Below, in pieces: positions 1 through 12,705 of a stretch of DNA of 64,000 nt. Numbering within the stretch: the stretch's first letter is position 1; each line of letters begins with the position of its first letter. Below the pieces are notes generated by a model that worked only from the letters and a program-made list of their open reading frames with translations, made no database searches and was not told where the DNA came from. Source of the DNA: Drosophila miranda (taxonomy: Eukaryota > Arthropoda > Insecta > Diptera > Drosophilidae); NCBI RefSeq assembly GCF_003369915.1, contig NC_046674.1, positions 6,200,001-6,264,000 on the forward strand. The letters are read 5' to 3'. Both the position numbers and the translations under genes were made by a program.

Positions 1-88
1 TCCTTGATAAACAGCTTTTAGTAGTATCTGGTCACTGAAATCACTTCATTCGATCAAATACAAAAAGAAAAAAAAAACAGATTTTAAA

Positions 89-775
89 CTAAAACAAGCG
101 CCTCGAGGGCTCCTTCTCCGCCTCTGAAATGGCATCCACTGGGCGGGCCAGCTCAATGGAGTTGATCCTTATCATGGTATTGGGCGAACGCTGGAAATTG
201 ATTCGCATATACTGTTTCCTGCGCTTCTTCTTGAAGTGTGTCTTCGTGTGGGTCAGAGTCTTCTCGACAACGGTGGCCTTCACTGTGACCAGGCCGGACT
301 CCAGGATGGGGCGTCCGATCAGGGTGAAGTCGCGAGCCCCGGCCAGCAGTACCTTGTCCAGGCTGATCTCGTCGCCTATCGTGGGCGGCCAGTAGCCCTC
401 GACCAGGATGATGTCGCCGGCGGTGATCTTGAACTGTTTTCCACAGAGATGGACCACGGCAAATAGGCGGCCCTGCTCCATTTTGGCCACCTGTTGATTG
501 ACCCTCTCGCAGATGCTCTGGCACTCCTTCTGCTGATCTTTGGCAATGGCTGCCACATCAATCGCGGCGTCGGCGGCGGCAGGTTTGTTTTGTTGCCACA
601 AAGCCGGTGCCAGACTCAAGGAGCGCATGGCACCTGGGAGGAGGGGAGACGCATAGGGAATGGTTATGTCACATTGTTTGGAGTTTTTATTTATGCTGCA
701 CTTACCCGTCAGCGCAGAAGTTCGATTCGGGGCCTGGCGCAGCACTTGGCGCACAGTTTGCGCAAGAAACGACAT
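89..775 (-). CDS. mRpL21: Mitochondrial ribosomal protein bL21m
   Basis: Component of the large subunit of the mitochondrial ribosome. The frame is open from the ATG at 775 to the TAG at 89-91. Inside it a 72-nt segment (705-634) begins GTAAGTGC and ends TCCTCCCAG and is a multiple of three, so it is most simply an intron. Exons 775-706 and 633-89 give 204 aa; reading through would give 228. The N-terminus is basic, as for a mitochondrial presequence. The middle has the L21 fold signature (QFKITAGDIILVEG) and the C-terminal half has the basic KTHFKKKRRKQYMR stretch that contacts rRNA in the family. It is divergent from reptin with 580 bp between the two starts, so a shared promoter region is likely. 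Family assignment is firm; the intron call is inferred. Confidence 0.93.
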   Translation of the reverse strand: MSFLAQTVRQVLRQAPNRTSALTGKCSINKNSKQCDITIPYASPLLPGAMRSLSLAPALWQQNKPAAADAAIDVAAIAKDQQKECQSICERVNQQVAKMEQGRLFAVVHLCGKQFKITAGDIILVEGYWPPTIGDEISLDKVLLAGARDFTLIGRPILESGLVTVKATVVEKTLTHTKTHFKKKRRKQYMRINFQRSPNTMIRINSIELARPVDAISEAEKEPSRRLF

Positions 776-2804
<2,029 letters not shown>

Positions 2805-2868
2805 CTTAAGTCCCCTAGCATCCTCCCAGTACATTCTAATTTCTATTGATATTTCTAGTTTTTTGTTC

Positions 2869-2874
2869 AATAAA
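2869..2874 (+). terminator. Poly(A) signal of reptin
   Basis: Canonical AATAAA 65 nt downstream of the reptin stop codon, embedded in an AT-rich 3' UTR. Confidence 0.75.
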
Positions 2875-3582
2875 TAAGTCTTCGCCTTGTATCTAAAAAT
2901 AAGGTAATTGCGTTTATTTCGTGTTTCTCCTGCTATCAATGAAGATTTGCACATTTCGCAAAGGTCTCTCCCGGTCTCTCGGTCTCCTCCGACAGGACGT
3001 TCCGTGGGCATGTGAAAAAATATATAGTACATGTATGTATATATGTATGAATCTTTGCGTATGGTATAAAATTGTCTTTATAGCTTAGATTTAAGTCTCG
3101 TCGGGTGGTGTTCGTTTAAGATGGCTGCAGGATAAGCAAACGAAATTAAAAATAGTTACGATTCCTCCGGACTATCATACAAGTGGGCATTAAGAAGTCT
3201 TAGATGGTGAGCGGGGCTTAGTTAGTTACTAATTGAACGAACATTTGCTGTGTCAACACTTATATAATTTACAAATCTATAGGTATCATATTACATATTT
3301 AAGACTCTGCAGTGCGCTTCGGGCAGTATAAGACAGCTGTCCCATTCTTTATGAAACACACTGCGTGTATATTTTGGGGATAAGTTCTCCTCTCCTTTGA
3401 CTAGGCAATCGAATCGATATTTGCGTGTGTTTTTGTGTTTAACAAATCTCCGTTTACAGTGGCATATTATTTGGTAGGAAACTACTTGATTTGGTTAGTA
3501 GATTAGTAAAAAGAATATGTATCCATCATTAGTACTAATTCCAAACAATGTTCGTGAGGCAAAAACTTAAAACTCTTCGTTT
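2875..3582. other. Convergent 3' region between reptin and nessy
   Basis: About 700 bp between the convergent reptin and nessy stops. It is non-coding in all frames apart from chance ORFs and is AT-rich. It probably holds the nessy 3' UTR. I see no repeats or RNA genes in it. Confidence 0.5.
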
Positions 3583-5143
3583 CTACTTAGTCTTCTTCCC
3601 GCCGGTGGCGTCGGCACTGCTCTTGGAGCCGAAGCGCGACAAGTACAGATAGCTCTGATAGAAGGCTGCCCAGATGAGTAGCCAGATGAAGCCATAATAG
3701 TTCACGGCTTTGAAGACTACGATCCAGCGCTCGTACTTGAGGTACACAAAGGATGCCAGACACCAACCCATGTAGACGATGTTGTAGGACTTCAGGGTGG
3801 CGAAGTAGAGAATTTTGTAGACATCCGAGCTGTTCAGGAAGTTACCATATCGGGGCAGGACAACCTTGTCGTAGAAGTTCGTGATCTGAAAAAAGGGAAT
3901 GCTTAAATTTGGATCTAAAGATCATGAGAGCCTCACTCACCTGCTTCTCTGTGCTGACAACCATATACTCCATGAGGAAAGCCATGTAGTAGCCACTGTG
4001 ATAGCCATGCCAGATGGCCAGGAAACCCAGGGCCGCTCCATAGCTGATCGTGCGATTGTTGAGGAACTTCAAGCGCTTGTATATATACTGTCCCACCCAC
4101 TGGTTCGTGTTCACATTGAAGCTCTGCACATAGTGCTCCATGGTGTTGCCCGTTTCCAGCAGGACCAGCTTCACATTGCTGCAGCCAGACCAGTCGGGCT
4201 CGCCATGCTCATCCGTGCCCTTGTAGGTGAAGCCAATGTAGATGAGGGCGCCCTCGGTGAGGAGCCAGCACGAGATGTACTTGTACAGGCTGAACTTTGC
4301 CCAAAAACCGAGCAGGTAGATCCGCTTGATGAATCCCACCTTGGCGAACTCTGGGCTAAGGAAGTACGAGTCGGGCAGGACGCTCAGTCCCACCTGACAA
4401 ACGATTAGATAGAACACGCCGGCAGCCAGGCGACGCATGCCCGCCTCCACATTGCCCTCGTGCCTTCGGTAGTCTCCGTTGATAAAGTTCTGGTAGCGAC
4501 GCATGGGAAACTGAGGTCCTATCAGGAAACCGCTGGGGAAGTACGCGAATGCCAAGAGCTCCAAAAGCGATGGCACCTGCGGCAGAGCAGTTTCCTTTTG
4601 TTCCTTGGACAGAGCCTCATTTGCCTTGAGACCGTCGGATATGTCGAAGCCGAAGCCAATCATGCGCAGCACCAAAATGCAGTGCGGCATCGTCCACAGA
4701 ATGTCATACTCGTTGCTGGATGTGAAAAAGTAGCCAAGCAGCAAGTAGGTCATGTGGAACGCGAAGTTCAGCCCAATTAAAAGCTTGATGTTCTGTCGCA
4801 AGAACAGGACCAGCAGATATGTTACGAGAATGCCCAGCAGCGAGTGATATGTGCCGACGCCGTAGTTGAAGTAGCAGAGGCCAGCTCCACAGGTGAAGAA
4901 GAATACGTGATGCAGCATCTTCAAGGGTAAATCTGCAACATATTTGGTGTAGAGCGCAGCGATGGGATAGCCTGGAAAGGAGAGAGAGACAAAGAAGTTA
5001 AATTTGATAAATACTAACCGATCGGAATACTCACCAGCCATAAGTGTTAGTAGAAGACGCAGTGCCTCCGTCGATACGCCCCCTAGCTCGGCTATGGAGC
5101 CCATCAGCCCCGCATCGGGTGTGTCCTCCAAACTTTCAGTCAT
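3583..5143 (-). CDS. nes: Nessy, MBOAT lysophospholipid acyltransferase
   Basis: Multipass endoplasmic reticulum acyltransferase of the MBOAT family, closest to vertebrate LPCAT3/MBOAT5, which re-acylates lysophospholipids. Three exons: 5143-5035, 4971-3941 and 3885-3583. They join to 480 aa with both introns (63 and 55 nt) bounded by GTGAGT..CAG. The true ATG is at 5143; the frame extends upstream only without an ATG. Family signatures include WTMPHCILVL, GPQFPMRRY, NTNQWV and the WHGYHSGY block holding the invariant MBOAT histidine. The C-terminus ends in the lysine-rich GGKKTK, an ER-retrieval-like tail. The first intron is in frame and lacks stops. It is divergent from Bet1. Distinguishing nes from its paralogue oys rests on similarity to LPCAT3 and on the neighbouring genes. 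Confidence 0.9.
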
Positions 5144-6233
5144 GCTAAATCTGGGCAAAGAGTTAACAAACGTAAGGGCTCTTATCAGTTATAGTTATGG
5201 CTGGGATTCACTCGCGGTGTTTAATGGTTCAATGTGCCCCCAGGCTTATCACATTTAATTGTTATTGTTGTATATTACGCAAACTGATTGTTTCCTGATC
5301 GCTGAGAGCGGGAGAGTGGGAGGGCGAGAGAGAGAGCGATGCAATGCAGAGAGAAGCGAAGCAATAAAATCGAGCGCACTTGGTCAGGGTCAGTGGAAAT
5401 CGATGCCACAACCAGTGGCTACTGGCTACTACAATGAATGACGCACTTGTGGTCTGGCCGCCGAAGACTTGAATGTTTTATACTTATTGATTTGCAAACC
5501 AACCTAAAACTAGTAAGTGTATTTGTGACAACCAATTCTACGTAAACCTGTGAATGACAAGTGGAAAAAGTAAACAGAAGATTTTCGTTCCTCTCTAGGT
5601 TACACACCTTGCATGCTAGTATATTTTGTTTAGTATTTTTGTGCATTTTCTGATATGTTTAAGCATTTTCCAGTATTTATGAATTCACCTCGTTGTGCTA
5701 ATACACCAATGTAAAATATACACGGTAAGATTATTTTTGTTGAACTCTCTTTTTGTTTAAACCTTATTTTATGAACAATCGAATTAAAGGGAGTACTTAA
5801 AACTATTCAATTTTGTATAATATTGAATAATTTATCGGATAAAATTACATATTCACTGCTGAGGGTCCCAACTAGCTAGTAAGACTAAACAGAATATAAA
5901 AATTGAGGAATATCATTTGTGGGGAAATGCAAAAATAACGACTTAGGTAAAATTCTTCATATTTAGTTCGTTGTTTCGAAGAGTGACAGTCAGATACTAC
6001 TATGGCAAATTAACTGTATTTCATTTGAGTCATAGTAAGCCAAATTGAGTGTCAAAAGTCAGGTCAGAAGGCCACTGGTGGGCAAAAAAAGCAACAGCCT
6101 TCATACATATCTGCTTCGCCTCTGGGTAGGCGTCTTCTTCGTTTACGTGTCACTTTAATTTAAATTTCTCCCTCTCCATTAGGCCGTCAAGAGTAAATAA
6201 GTTAATGCAAAACTGGCACACACCGGGAGAAAC
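5144..6233. promoter_or_regulatory. Divergent region nessy / Bet1 with a repeat copy
   Basis: 1.09 kb between the starts of nessy and Bet1. It includes a purine-rich stretch at 5300-5365, and at about 5620-5900 an AT-rich block with clear similarity to parts of the repeats near 1 kb and 37.6-38.1 kb (shared words such as TATCGGATAAAATTAC and TTTAAACCT). No coding sequence was recognised. 5' UTR exons of either gene could lie here. Confidence 0.5.
5620..5900. repeat. Dispersed AT-rich repeat, copy near Bet1
   Basis: Shares TTTAAACCT..ATTTTA..ACAATCGAA and TTATCGGATAAAATTAC with the copy at 37.6-37.75 kb. No terminal inverted repeats are obvious. Confidence 0.5.
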
Positions 6234-6590
6234 ATGCGACGCACCAACAACTATCCCTACCAACCGCTGAACCAACAGCCATCTGGTCCCAGTCCGGCCG
6301 GTCATGATGCGCTCGAGGCGGAAAACGAGCGCGCCGCTGAGGAGCTGAAACAGAAAATAGGCGCCCTCAAGTCCTTAACCATTGACATTGGGAACGAAGT
6401 GCGCTACCAGGATAAGCTACTGCGTGGCATTGACGACGACATGGATCGGACATCGGGGTTCCTGAGCAACACAATGACGCGAGTCGTCCGCCTGGCCAAA
6501 CAGGGTGGCGGGGCCAAACAGATGTGCTACATGTTCCTCTTTGTGCTTGTGGTGTTCTTGTTGCTCTGGCTGACGCTAAAGTTCAAATAA
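6234..6590 (+). CDS. Bet1: Bet1 Qc-SNARE
   Basis: Single-exon, 118-aa vesicle SNARE for ER-Golgi transport. Residues about 25-95 form a heptad-patterned SNARE helix (ALKSLTIDIGNEVRYQDKLL) and residues about 98-115 a single C-terminal transmembrane anchor, with three residues beyond it. Size and architecture match metazoan Bet1. The ATG at 6234 follows GAAAC and upstream in-frame sequence is closed. It is convergent with Max, whose stop is 226 bp away. Confidence 0.93.
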   Translation: MRRTNNYPYQPLNQQPSGPSPAGHDALEAENERAAEELKQKIGALKSLTIDIGNEVRYQDKLLRGIDDDMDRTSGFLSNTMTRVVRLAKQGGGAKQMCYMFLFVLVVFLLLWLTLKFK

Positions 6591-6816
6591 TAGTCGGCCG
6601 CTGTTACTTTCTAAAATATATACTAACAATCTTTATTAATTAATGGAGCAAAGCTTTGTTCAAAGTACAAAAGATTTACACATGCACGCATTTAGGTATA
6701 GTTTGAGGATTTTGTGGTGACGGAGGGACGCACTTCGGACTCGATGCCCATCTGATGATAATCCACATAATTTCGTGGGGCCTTACAGCTAATATGATAA
6801 TTCACATAATTGGCAG

Positions 6817-7818
6817 CTATGCGTGGAAGGTTTTCATCTTTTTGTTGCGTCTACTGGAATCTGGCAGTTCTAGATCCTCGTCCTCTACGTCGTCACTGCA
6901 CACATCATCCTCGCTCAGGAGATCGGGGTAGACATCACCATTTATGCCACCTTCCATGGCACGAACTGTTGGAAAAGAGTCAGTGTTAGTGTGTTGCTTG
7001 ATGCGGAGATACATCTTCGAACACTTACTCTGCTGATCCAGTAGGATATTTTGCTTCTTGATCTCGTCAATGTCCTTTTGGTTTTCATTGATTTTCTTTC
7101 TCATCGTCTGTATGCATTCCGTGGTCCTCTTGAGTATCTGAGCACGACTAGCCTGTGGAAAAGTCTGATACAATTACAGGCTCGAGTGATTCACCCAACT
7201 GTTGCGCTCACCTTCTCCCCCTTCAGCGTGGGCACTGCCTCCCGCAGGTTGGTGAAGCTCTCCTTGATGTGGTCTCTTCTTCGCCTCTCCAGCGCGTTAT
7301 GATGTGCTCTCTTCTCGGCCTGTAAATATTTATTTAAGAATATTTCGGTGTGGTCAGTGTAGGTGGAAGGGAGGGACGGGGGATATGTTAAGGCCAACAA
7401 CTACATGTGCGAGTTGTTTATCAACAAAAGACAACGTGCGCAGGTGCAGGGTATATTAAATGGAAGGTTAGGCAATCTAACAGCTCTTTCTAGCTGTCAC
7501 ACAACGAGAACAAATTTCTGTGTGTCTGCGAGACGGAGGGCCAAGGCTAGGCTTCCTTCTTGCTAATATACCCTGGGCATTGCCTCTTTCTTCCCTTTAT
7601 AGCTGTTACCTGTGTAAAATTTGCTGTATTCGTGTGACGAGACGAGCCCAACCCCGTATCCGAGTCGCCATCGTCCTGGAAGATATGAATTAATGTTGTA
7701 CAACTTTGTATGCATATATACATTAGGTATACATATACATCTGTTTATATGTACTTTAATGTAGTTTACAATTGCTTACGTCACTCTCAATATCGATATC
7801 TCTGTCGTCATCGCTCAT
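6817..7818 (-). CDS. Max: Max bHLH-leucine zipper transcription factor
   Basis: Obligate dimer partner of Myc, Mnt and Mad-type proteins that binds CACGTG E-boxes. Five exons: 7818-7780, 7675-7610, 7319-7212, 7152-7029 and 6965-6817. They join in frame to 161 aa. Exon 1-2 encode an acidic N-terminus ([12 protein letters not shown]). Exon 3 carries the basic region and helix 1 ([19 protein letters not shown]) with the His/Glu/Arg E-box contacts. Exon 4 carries helix 2 and the start of the zipper ([15 protein letters not shown]). Exon 5 is acidic and ends with a basic NKKMK cluster. All introns have GT..AG ends. A TATCGATA octamer (DRE-like) sits inside exon 1 at 7792-7799. An AATAAA on this strand lies at 6637-6632. 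Confidence 0.93.
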
Positions 7819-8322
7819 ACTCATGGCTGCACAGTTTTTGCCTAGCCGAAACACAGACGCACTTAATTAACTGTACTCGAGAGAAGGGGCGAAGATTGCG
7901 AACAATACTGCAACTGTTTGTTGTGTTGTTGTTCTTAACTGTAATTGTCAGAGTTTTTTTGTTGTTGCTTCCAGCGCACGTTCTCCGAAATGAATGCGGT
8001 CGCGGTGAATGGCAGGGCTGGATAACCACCGAAACTAGTGGTTTCAAGTAGTTCGCTAATGAACAAACAACAATGACCTTTTTAGAACCGAAATAGTCCT
8101 AAAGTGGCTTGCAAATGGTAATACCATAAGTAATAGAAATAATTACTAAATTTAATTAGAAAAGTTAGTAAACAGGTACAAAAAAAACATACGGAATAAG
8201 AAGTTTAGCAGTTCGAGGAACCTGTTCCGTAAACCAGTTCACAGTTCACAAGGGCTGCCGTGTTCAAAGAACATAGTTTTCATTTCTTTCTTCATTTTCT
8301 CAAGAGAATTTTCACTTATTTC
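7819..8322. promoter_or_regulatory. Divergent promoter region Max / SOSS-C
   Basis: 504 bp between two divergent start codons. Both 5' UTRs and promoters must lie here. Open frames on both strands across 7800-8050 overlap and look like chance. No canonical TATA box was found. Confidence 0.5.
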
Positions 8323-8769
8323 ATGGCTTTTCCGACAACAAGTGCACAGCAAGCCGAAACAAACCGAAAGATACTCGAGGACATCCAAACCAAAAAGCAG
8401 CTGCTTGCTGGCGGGATAATTAACCTGGGACTGAGCAACACAAATCAGGTGCGCACGACGATTTCTCCAGAGAATTCACGTATTTTTTTTACCAACAATT
8501 ATTCTCAATTTATGTAGATGCCCTCTCCTCAGTTGCTCGGCCAGCCGACAGCAGCACCTGAATTCCTACCGCAGGGCGTGGGCTTACCCACAAATGCCAC
8601 GCCGCCCCGATCCGCATTTAACCCTACCAGTTCCACCACTTTGGGCTTCTTTATCCCCCAAGATTCGTATTTTGGAAACAGCTTCATTCCCGTGCTTCCT
8701 CGCCTGGAGCCCTTACCGACGACCACAGCCCCGGCCACGACGACGGCCAGCCACATCGCACCCAAATAA
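8323..8769 (+). CDS. SOSS complex subunit C homologue (INIP)
   Basis: Small subunit of the SOSS single-stranded-DNA-binding complex (with SSB1/2 and INTS3 in mammals), which acts in double-strand break signalling. Exons 8323-8448 and 8518-8769 join at CAG|GTGCGC..TATGTAG|ATG to give 125 aa. The N-terminal half is a conserved helix ([21 protein letters not shown]). The remainder is proline-rich with the conserved block [20 protein letters not shown]. The ATG chosen (MAFPTT) is the family start; an in-frame upstream ATG at 8260 adds unrelated sequence. The stop is only 20 nt before the Mettl5 start, so the two may share a transcript. Confidence 0.88.
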
Positions 8770-8789
8770 CCGAACTCTTATAATTAAAC

Positions 8790-9497
8790 ATGGCCCGCCT
8801 TAAGCTGAAGAAACTGGAGGAGTATTTGCAGTGTGTCGATGGATTCGAGAAGCCGAAGATCATGCTGGAACAGTATCCAACGCCTCCACACATAGCAGCA
8901 TGTATGGTACATCATATGCAGGCCCAGCATGATGATATCGAGGGCAAATTCGTCGGAGACCTGGGCTGCGGCTGTGGCATGTTGAGCATAGGAGCCACTC
9001 TGCTGGGTGCCCAGCTGACTGTTGGCTTTGAGCTGGACGGAGATGCTGTTGACATCTACAGGAACAATGTGCAGGAAATGGAGCTGCCCAATGTAGACTG
9101 TGTGCGGGCGGATGTCCTGCAGCTGCCGGGGAGCAAGTGGGAGAAAACTTTCGACACAATCGTTATGAATCCGCCCTTTGGGACCAAGCACAATGCCGGC
9201 ATGGATATGAAATTTCTGGAGGTAGGTCTGCGATTGGCTACAGGAGCAGTCTATTCATTGCACAAAACCTCTACACGGTAAGTGGATGTCATGTGGTATC
9301 CCATCTGTTTTAGTGATTCATATCGGTTCTCTATCGACAGCGCTTACATCCAGAAGAAGTCCGAGGAGTGGGGAGCCAGCGGCTCTGTGGTGGCCGAACT
9401 AAGGTACAACATCGAGGCCAGCTACAAGTTCCACAAACGTCAGTCAAAGGACATCGAGGTGGATTTCTGGCGGTTTGACATTAGCGGCAAGGATTAG
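8790..9497 (+). CDS. Mettl5: Mettl5, 18S rRNA N6-adenosine methyltransferase
   Basis: SAM-dependent methyltransferase that, with TRMT112, places m6A in 18S rRNA. Exons 8790-9277 and 9341-9497 join to 214 aa, the normal family length. The SAM-binding motif I is GDLGCGCGMLSIGA (about residues 53-66). The acidic residue of motif II is in VGFELD. The catalytic NPPFGTK motif sits near residue 130, as in N6-adenine methylases. The second exon completes the Rossmann fold (KFHKRQSKDIEVDFWRF). The start follows the SOSS-C stop by 20 nt, leaving no separate intergenic promoter. The fly gene is CG9666 by my recollection. Confidence 0.93.
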
Positions 9498-9598
9498 CCT
9501 GCGGACCGTATGCATTTTCTTTGGACATTACATTTATTTATATTATTAAAAAACTTTAAATAATAGAGGAATGAATTCAAACTCAACTCCTATCTCTC

Positions 9599-11212
9599 CT
9601 ACTCCACATTAAAAACGACGCCCTGGGCGCAGGCCAGTTCCCCGGAATGGTTGACCGTGATTGTTGCCCGCTTACAGTACTGCTTCCAGGCATCCGAGCC
9701 CGACTCTCGACCTCCGCCGGTGGCCTTCTCTCCACCGAACGCTCCACCGATTTCAGCTCCATTTGTGGTGGTGTTTATGTTTACGATGCCGCAGTCGGAG
9801 CCCCTGGCACCGATCCACTTGAACGCCTGACTGATGTTCTCGGTGAAAATGGCCGACGAGAGACCCTGTTCGACTTCGTTATTCCACGAGATGGCCTCGT
9901 CCACACTCTTGGCTTTCAGGACATACACGATGGGGGCAAACGTTTCGCGATGCACAACGCTGGCATCGTGAGGCAGACCCGTGATGACAGTGGGCTCCAC
10001 ATAGTATCCCGATCGCTCCAGGACTTTGCCGCCAAAAGCCACAGTTCCGCCCAAGGCCTTGGCCTCCTCAATGGCGGTCTTATAGCTATCGACGTTCTGC
10101 TGGGTGTGCACGGGGCCCACCAACGTCTGCCCATCCAATTGGTGTCCAATTTTGGGTATCAGCTGCTTGTACTTGGCCACCAAGGAAGTAACAAACTGGT
10201 CATGCAGCTGTTCGTGGACAATGATGCGCCTGGTGGTGGTGCAGCGTTGTCCGCTGGTGCCGATGCAGCCAAAGAGAGCTGCATCCAATGCCATTTTTAA
10301 ATTTGCCGACGAATCGATGATCAAAGCATTGTTGCCGCCCAGCTCGAGGATCACCTTGCCGAAGCGCCGCTGCACCTCCACGCCCACATCTTGGCCCGTT
10401 TTGCAGCTACCCGTAAAGGAAACCAGATTGACGCGCTTGTCAGACACCAACGATTGGCCAACATCGGTTCCTCCCTGGCAGAGGGTCACGACGGGTGGCA
10501 GATTGTTGCGACGCAGAACTTCGGCAACGATTTTGGTGGTGGCCACCGAGACCAGGGGCGTGCTGGGAGCTCCCTTCCAGAGCACACTGTTGCCGGTGGT
10601 CAGAGCAATGGCGGCATTCCAGCCAAAGACGGCATTGGGGAAATTGTAGGCGGAGATCACACCGACCAGTCCAAGCGGTCGCCAAGCCTCAAGAATCGTA
10701 TGGTCGGCCCGCTCCGAGTTGATCAGTTGGCCCGAGTAGATCCGCGACAGACCCACGGCATAGTCGCAGATGTCGATGAATTCCTGCACCTCGCCCTGAC
10801 CCTCGCTGTAGATCTTGCCCACCTCCAGGGAGACCAGCTTTCCAAGGGGCTCTTTGTACTTCCTCAGCTCGTCGCCGATTTGCCGAACGATCTCGCCACG
10901 GACTGGGGCGGGGACCTGGCGCCAATGCTTGTAGGCCTCCACGCCCAGGCCGATGGCCTGCTGCAGCTCCTGCACAGTGCCCTGACGCACTGTGGCAATG
11001 GCTTGGCCGGTGCCAGGATCGTAGCTGGTGATGGTCGGGCCACGCCCCTGCCACTGGCCCGAGTAGACGCCGGGATTGTTGATCTCCAGGCCAAGCTCCT
11101 TAAGGAAACCGTACTCTGGCTGGTCGATCAGATAGGATGTGGATGCGGAGGAGGCCAGGCGGCTGTGTCCGCGACCGGTCAGCCTCGAAAGGTGTCTCAA
11201 ATGTGCGATCAT
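9599..11212 (-). CDS. Aldh7A1: Aldehyde dehydrogenase 7A1 (antiquitin)
   Basis: Alpha-aminoadipic semialdehyde dehydrogenase of lysine catabolism. It is an intronless 537-aa frame. Residues 1-25 are Arg/Ser/Ala-rich with no acidic residues, a mitochondrial presequence. The mature protein shows NAD-binding and catalytic features of the ALDH superfamily: FTGS near 267, general base E290 in LELGGNN, and nucleophile C324 in SGQRCTT. The NINTTTNGAEIGGAFGGEK block near 480-500 is characteristic of ALDH7. The ATG at 11212 is the only upstream in-frame start. Codon use is GC-rich like reptin. It is convergent with Mettl5 (about 100 bp between stops). Confidence 0.95.
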   Translation of the reverse strand: MIAHLRHLSRLTGRGHSRLASSASTSYLIDQPEYGFLKELGLEINNPGVYSGQWQGRGPTITSYDPGTGQAIATVRQGTVQELQQAIGLGVEAYKHWRQVPAPVRGEIVRQIGDELRKYKEPLGKLVSLEVGKIYSEGQGEVQEFIDICDYAVGLSRIYSGQLINSERADHTILEAWRPLGLVGVISAYNFPNAVFGWNAAIALTTGNSVLWKGAPSTPLVSVATTKIVAEVLRRNNLPPVVTLCQGGTDVGQSLVSDKRVNLVSFTGSCKTGQDVGVEVQRRFGKVILELGGNNALIIDSSANLKMALDAALFGCIGTSGQRCTTTRRIIVHEQLHDQFVTSLVAKYKQLIPKIGHQLDGQTLVGPVHTQQNVDSYKTAIEEAKALGGTVAFGGKVLERSGYYVEPTVITGLPHDASVVHRETFAPIVYVLKAKSVDEAISWNNEVEQGLSSAIFTENISQAFKWIGARGSDCGIVNINTTTNGAEIGGAFGGEKATGGGRESGSDAWKQYCKRATITVNHSGELACAQGVVFNVE

Positions 11213-11796
11213 GCTGGAGGAGAGCGAGATTTATGGATTACTGATTACGCCCTGATACGCCGCTTATCGAGCGATAGGCAGCTCCGCCCGGTTTCAGCTT
11301 GTTTACTGAAAACTTTTTCGTGGTCTGACTGCTAGGCCCACACACCCCCAGCGGAGGGGCCCATCCACTGATAGCATCCCACTTAATACTCACATTGTGT
11401 GCCCAAAGTGTCGTCGTATCCTCGTCTGCCCACGTCGCTGGTCAATTATCAACTAAATGCGCCGAGTGCTTGACGACCACCTCTCTGCCGGCTGGTCATT
11501 AAAGTGGCAGCTTATCTCTAGAGTAAACTGAATTAAATGTAAAGAGAGGAGAACGGCACAGAGTCAGGGGTCTTATCAGCTATATATGTACATATGTACT
11601 ATATGTATATGGACATAGTATGTATGCCTGGATGGATGCATGTACAATAATGATATACAATTCTGTAGAATACAATTAGGCGGTAACTAGGGGCTATATT
11701 ATTTAAAAAGATTTAAGAGACATCCAAGATATAATAAGGAAATACACTCACAGAAAAATAGCATGGTAATACGAAAAACATATTCAACAGGAGTGT

Positions 11797-12060
11797 TTCT
11801 CTGTCATCTCTGAGTGTCATCTGTCTCTCTCTCACGATTTTTACAACAACACCTACCCGCTCCCCTCCGATATATGGCGCACACGGCACGATTAAGAGAG
11901 AGAGAGGGAGAACTAAGTTTGTTTGTTCATTCTGGCTATAATAGTAATCCGATCTGATCCAGCTTCCGGTAGTGTAGTCGAAATTGTCCTTCTCTGCGAT
12001 TCTGCGTTTTTGGTTTTTTGGTATCTTCTGTGGATGCCACAGATTTTCGTCTTTTGTGGG
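11797..12060. repeat. Local duplication, copy 1
   Basis: First member of the 657-bp-offset duplicated block described for this intergenic region. It contains CTCTCTCTC (11823-11832) and GAGAGAGAGAG (11897-11907) runs and the core TCTGGCTATAATAGTAATCC (11931-11950). Confidence 0.6.
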
Positions 12061-12445
12061 GGCGGAAGGAGGCGGGCGATATTTTGAATTTGTAAAAGTG
12101 TGATATCACAGGAGTCTGAATACAGAATTTGGTTGCTCTATATCGACACGGCTTTATGGGGTCGGAAACATATCCACCACAAAACTAAAATATCCCTAAA
12201 CTTCTCGTGTACCGGGTATGTAAGAAAGCCAACAAAAATAACGAACAGCTCAACAGTGGAGACAAGGCACATGATAGAATGATAGACACAGCCAGCAAGG
12301 GATCATAGACTGATAAAAATCTTTTAGTCATGAACAGCCAAAGTACTCAAATGTTTTAATGTGCACTAATTCGTGCACTTCGTTTATCCCCTTTCCACCT
12401 AATGACCTATTTAATTTGAATTTTAAAATATTTTTATTCCGCTAC

Positions 12446-12705
12446 ATATGTCTCTCTCTCTCTCTCTCTCTGACACGTTTCATACAACAACACCAGCTAT
12501 GTTGCTTTCTCGCTTGTTTCCGCCAGTGGCCCACACTGCACGAGAAAAAAAGAGAGAGAATGAGGCATTGACGATGGATTTGTTCCTTCTGGCTATAATT
12601 ATGATCCGATCTGCTCTACATTCGGCAATCTGGTAGATATGGTAATATTTGGTTTTCTTGTATCTTCAAAGTTTCGGATGCCACACCCTTTTGTCCTTTG
12701 TTTGA
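12446..12705. repeat. Local duplication, copy 2
   Basis: Second member of the duplicated block. It has an uninterrupted CT run (12451-12472) and AAAAAAAGAGAGAGA (12545-12559), then the core CTGGCTATAATTATGATCC at 12589-12607, and the GGATGCCACA word at 12676-12685. Confidence 0.6.

Noticed and set aside
9647-11335. Plus-strand ORFs opposite Aldh7A1 and upstream of it
   Set aside because: Shadows of the Aldh7A1 coding strand; no start context, splice logic or protein character.
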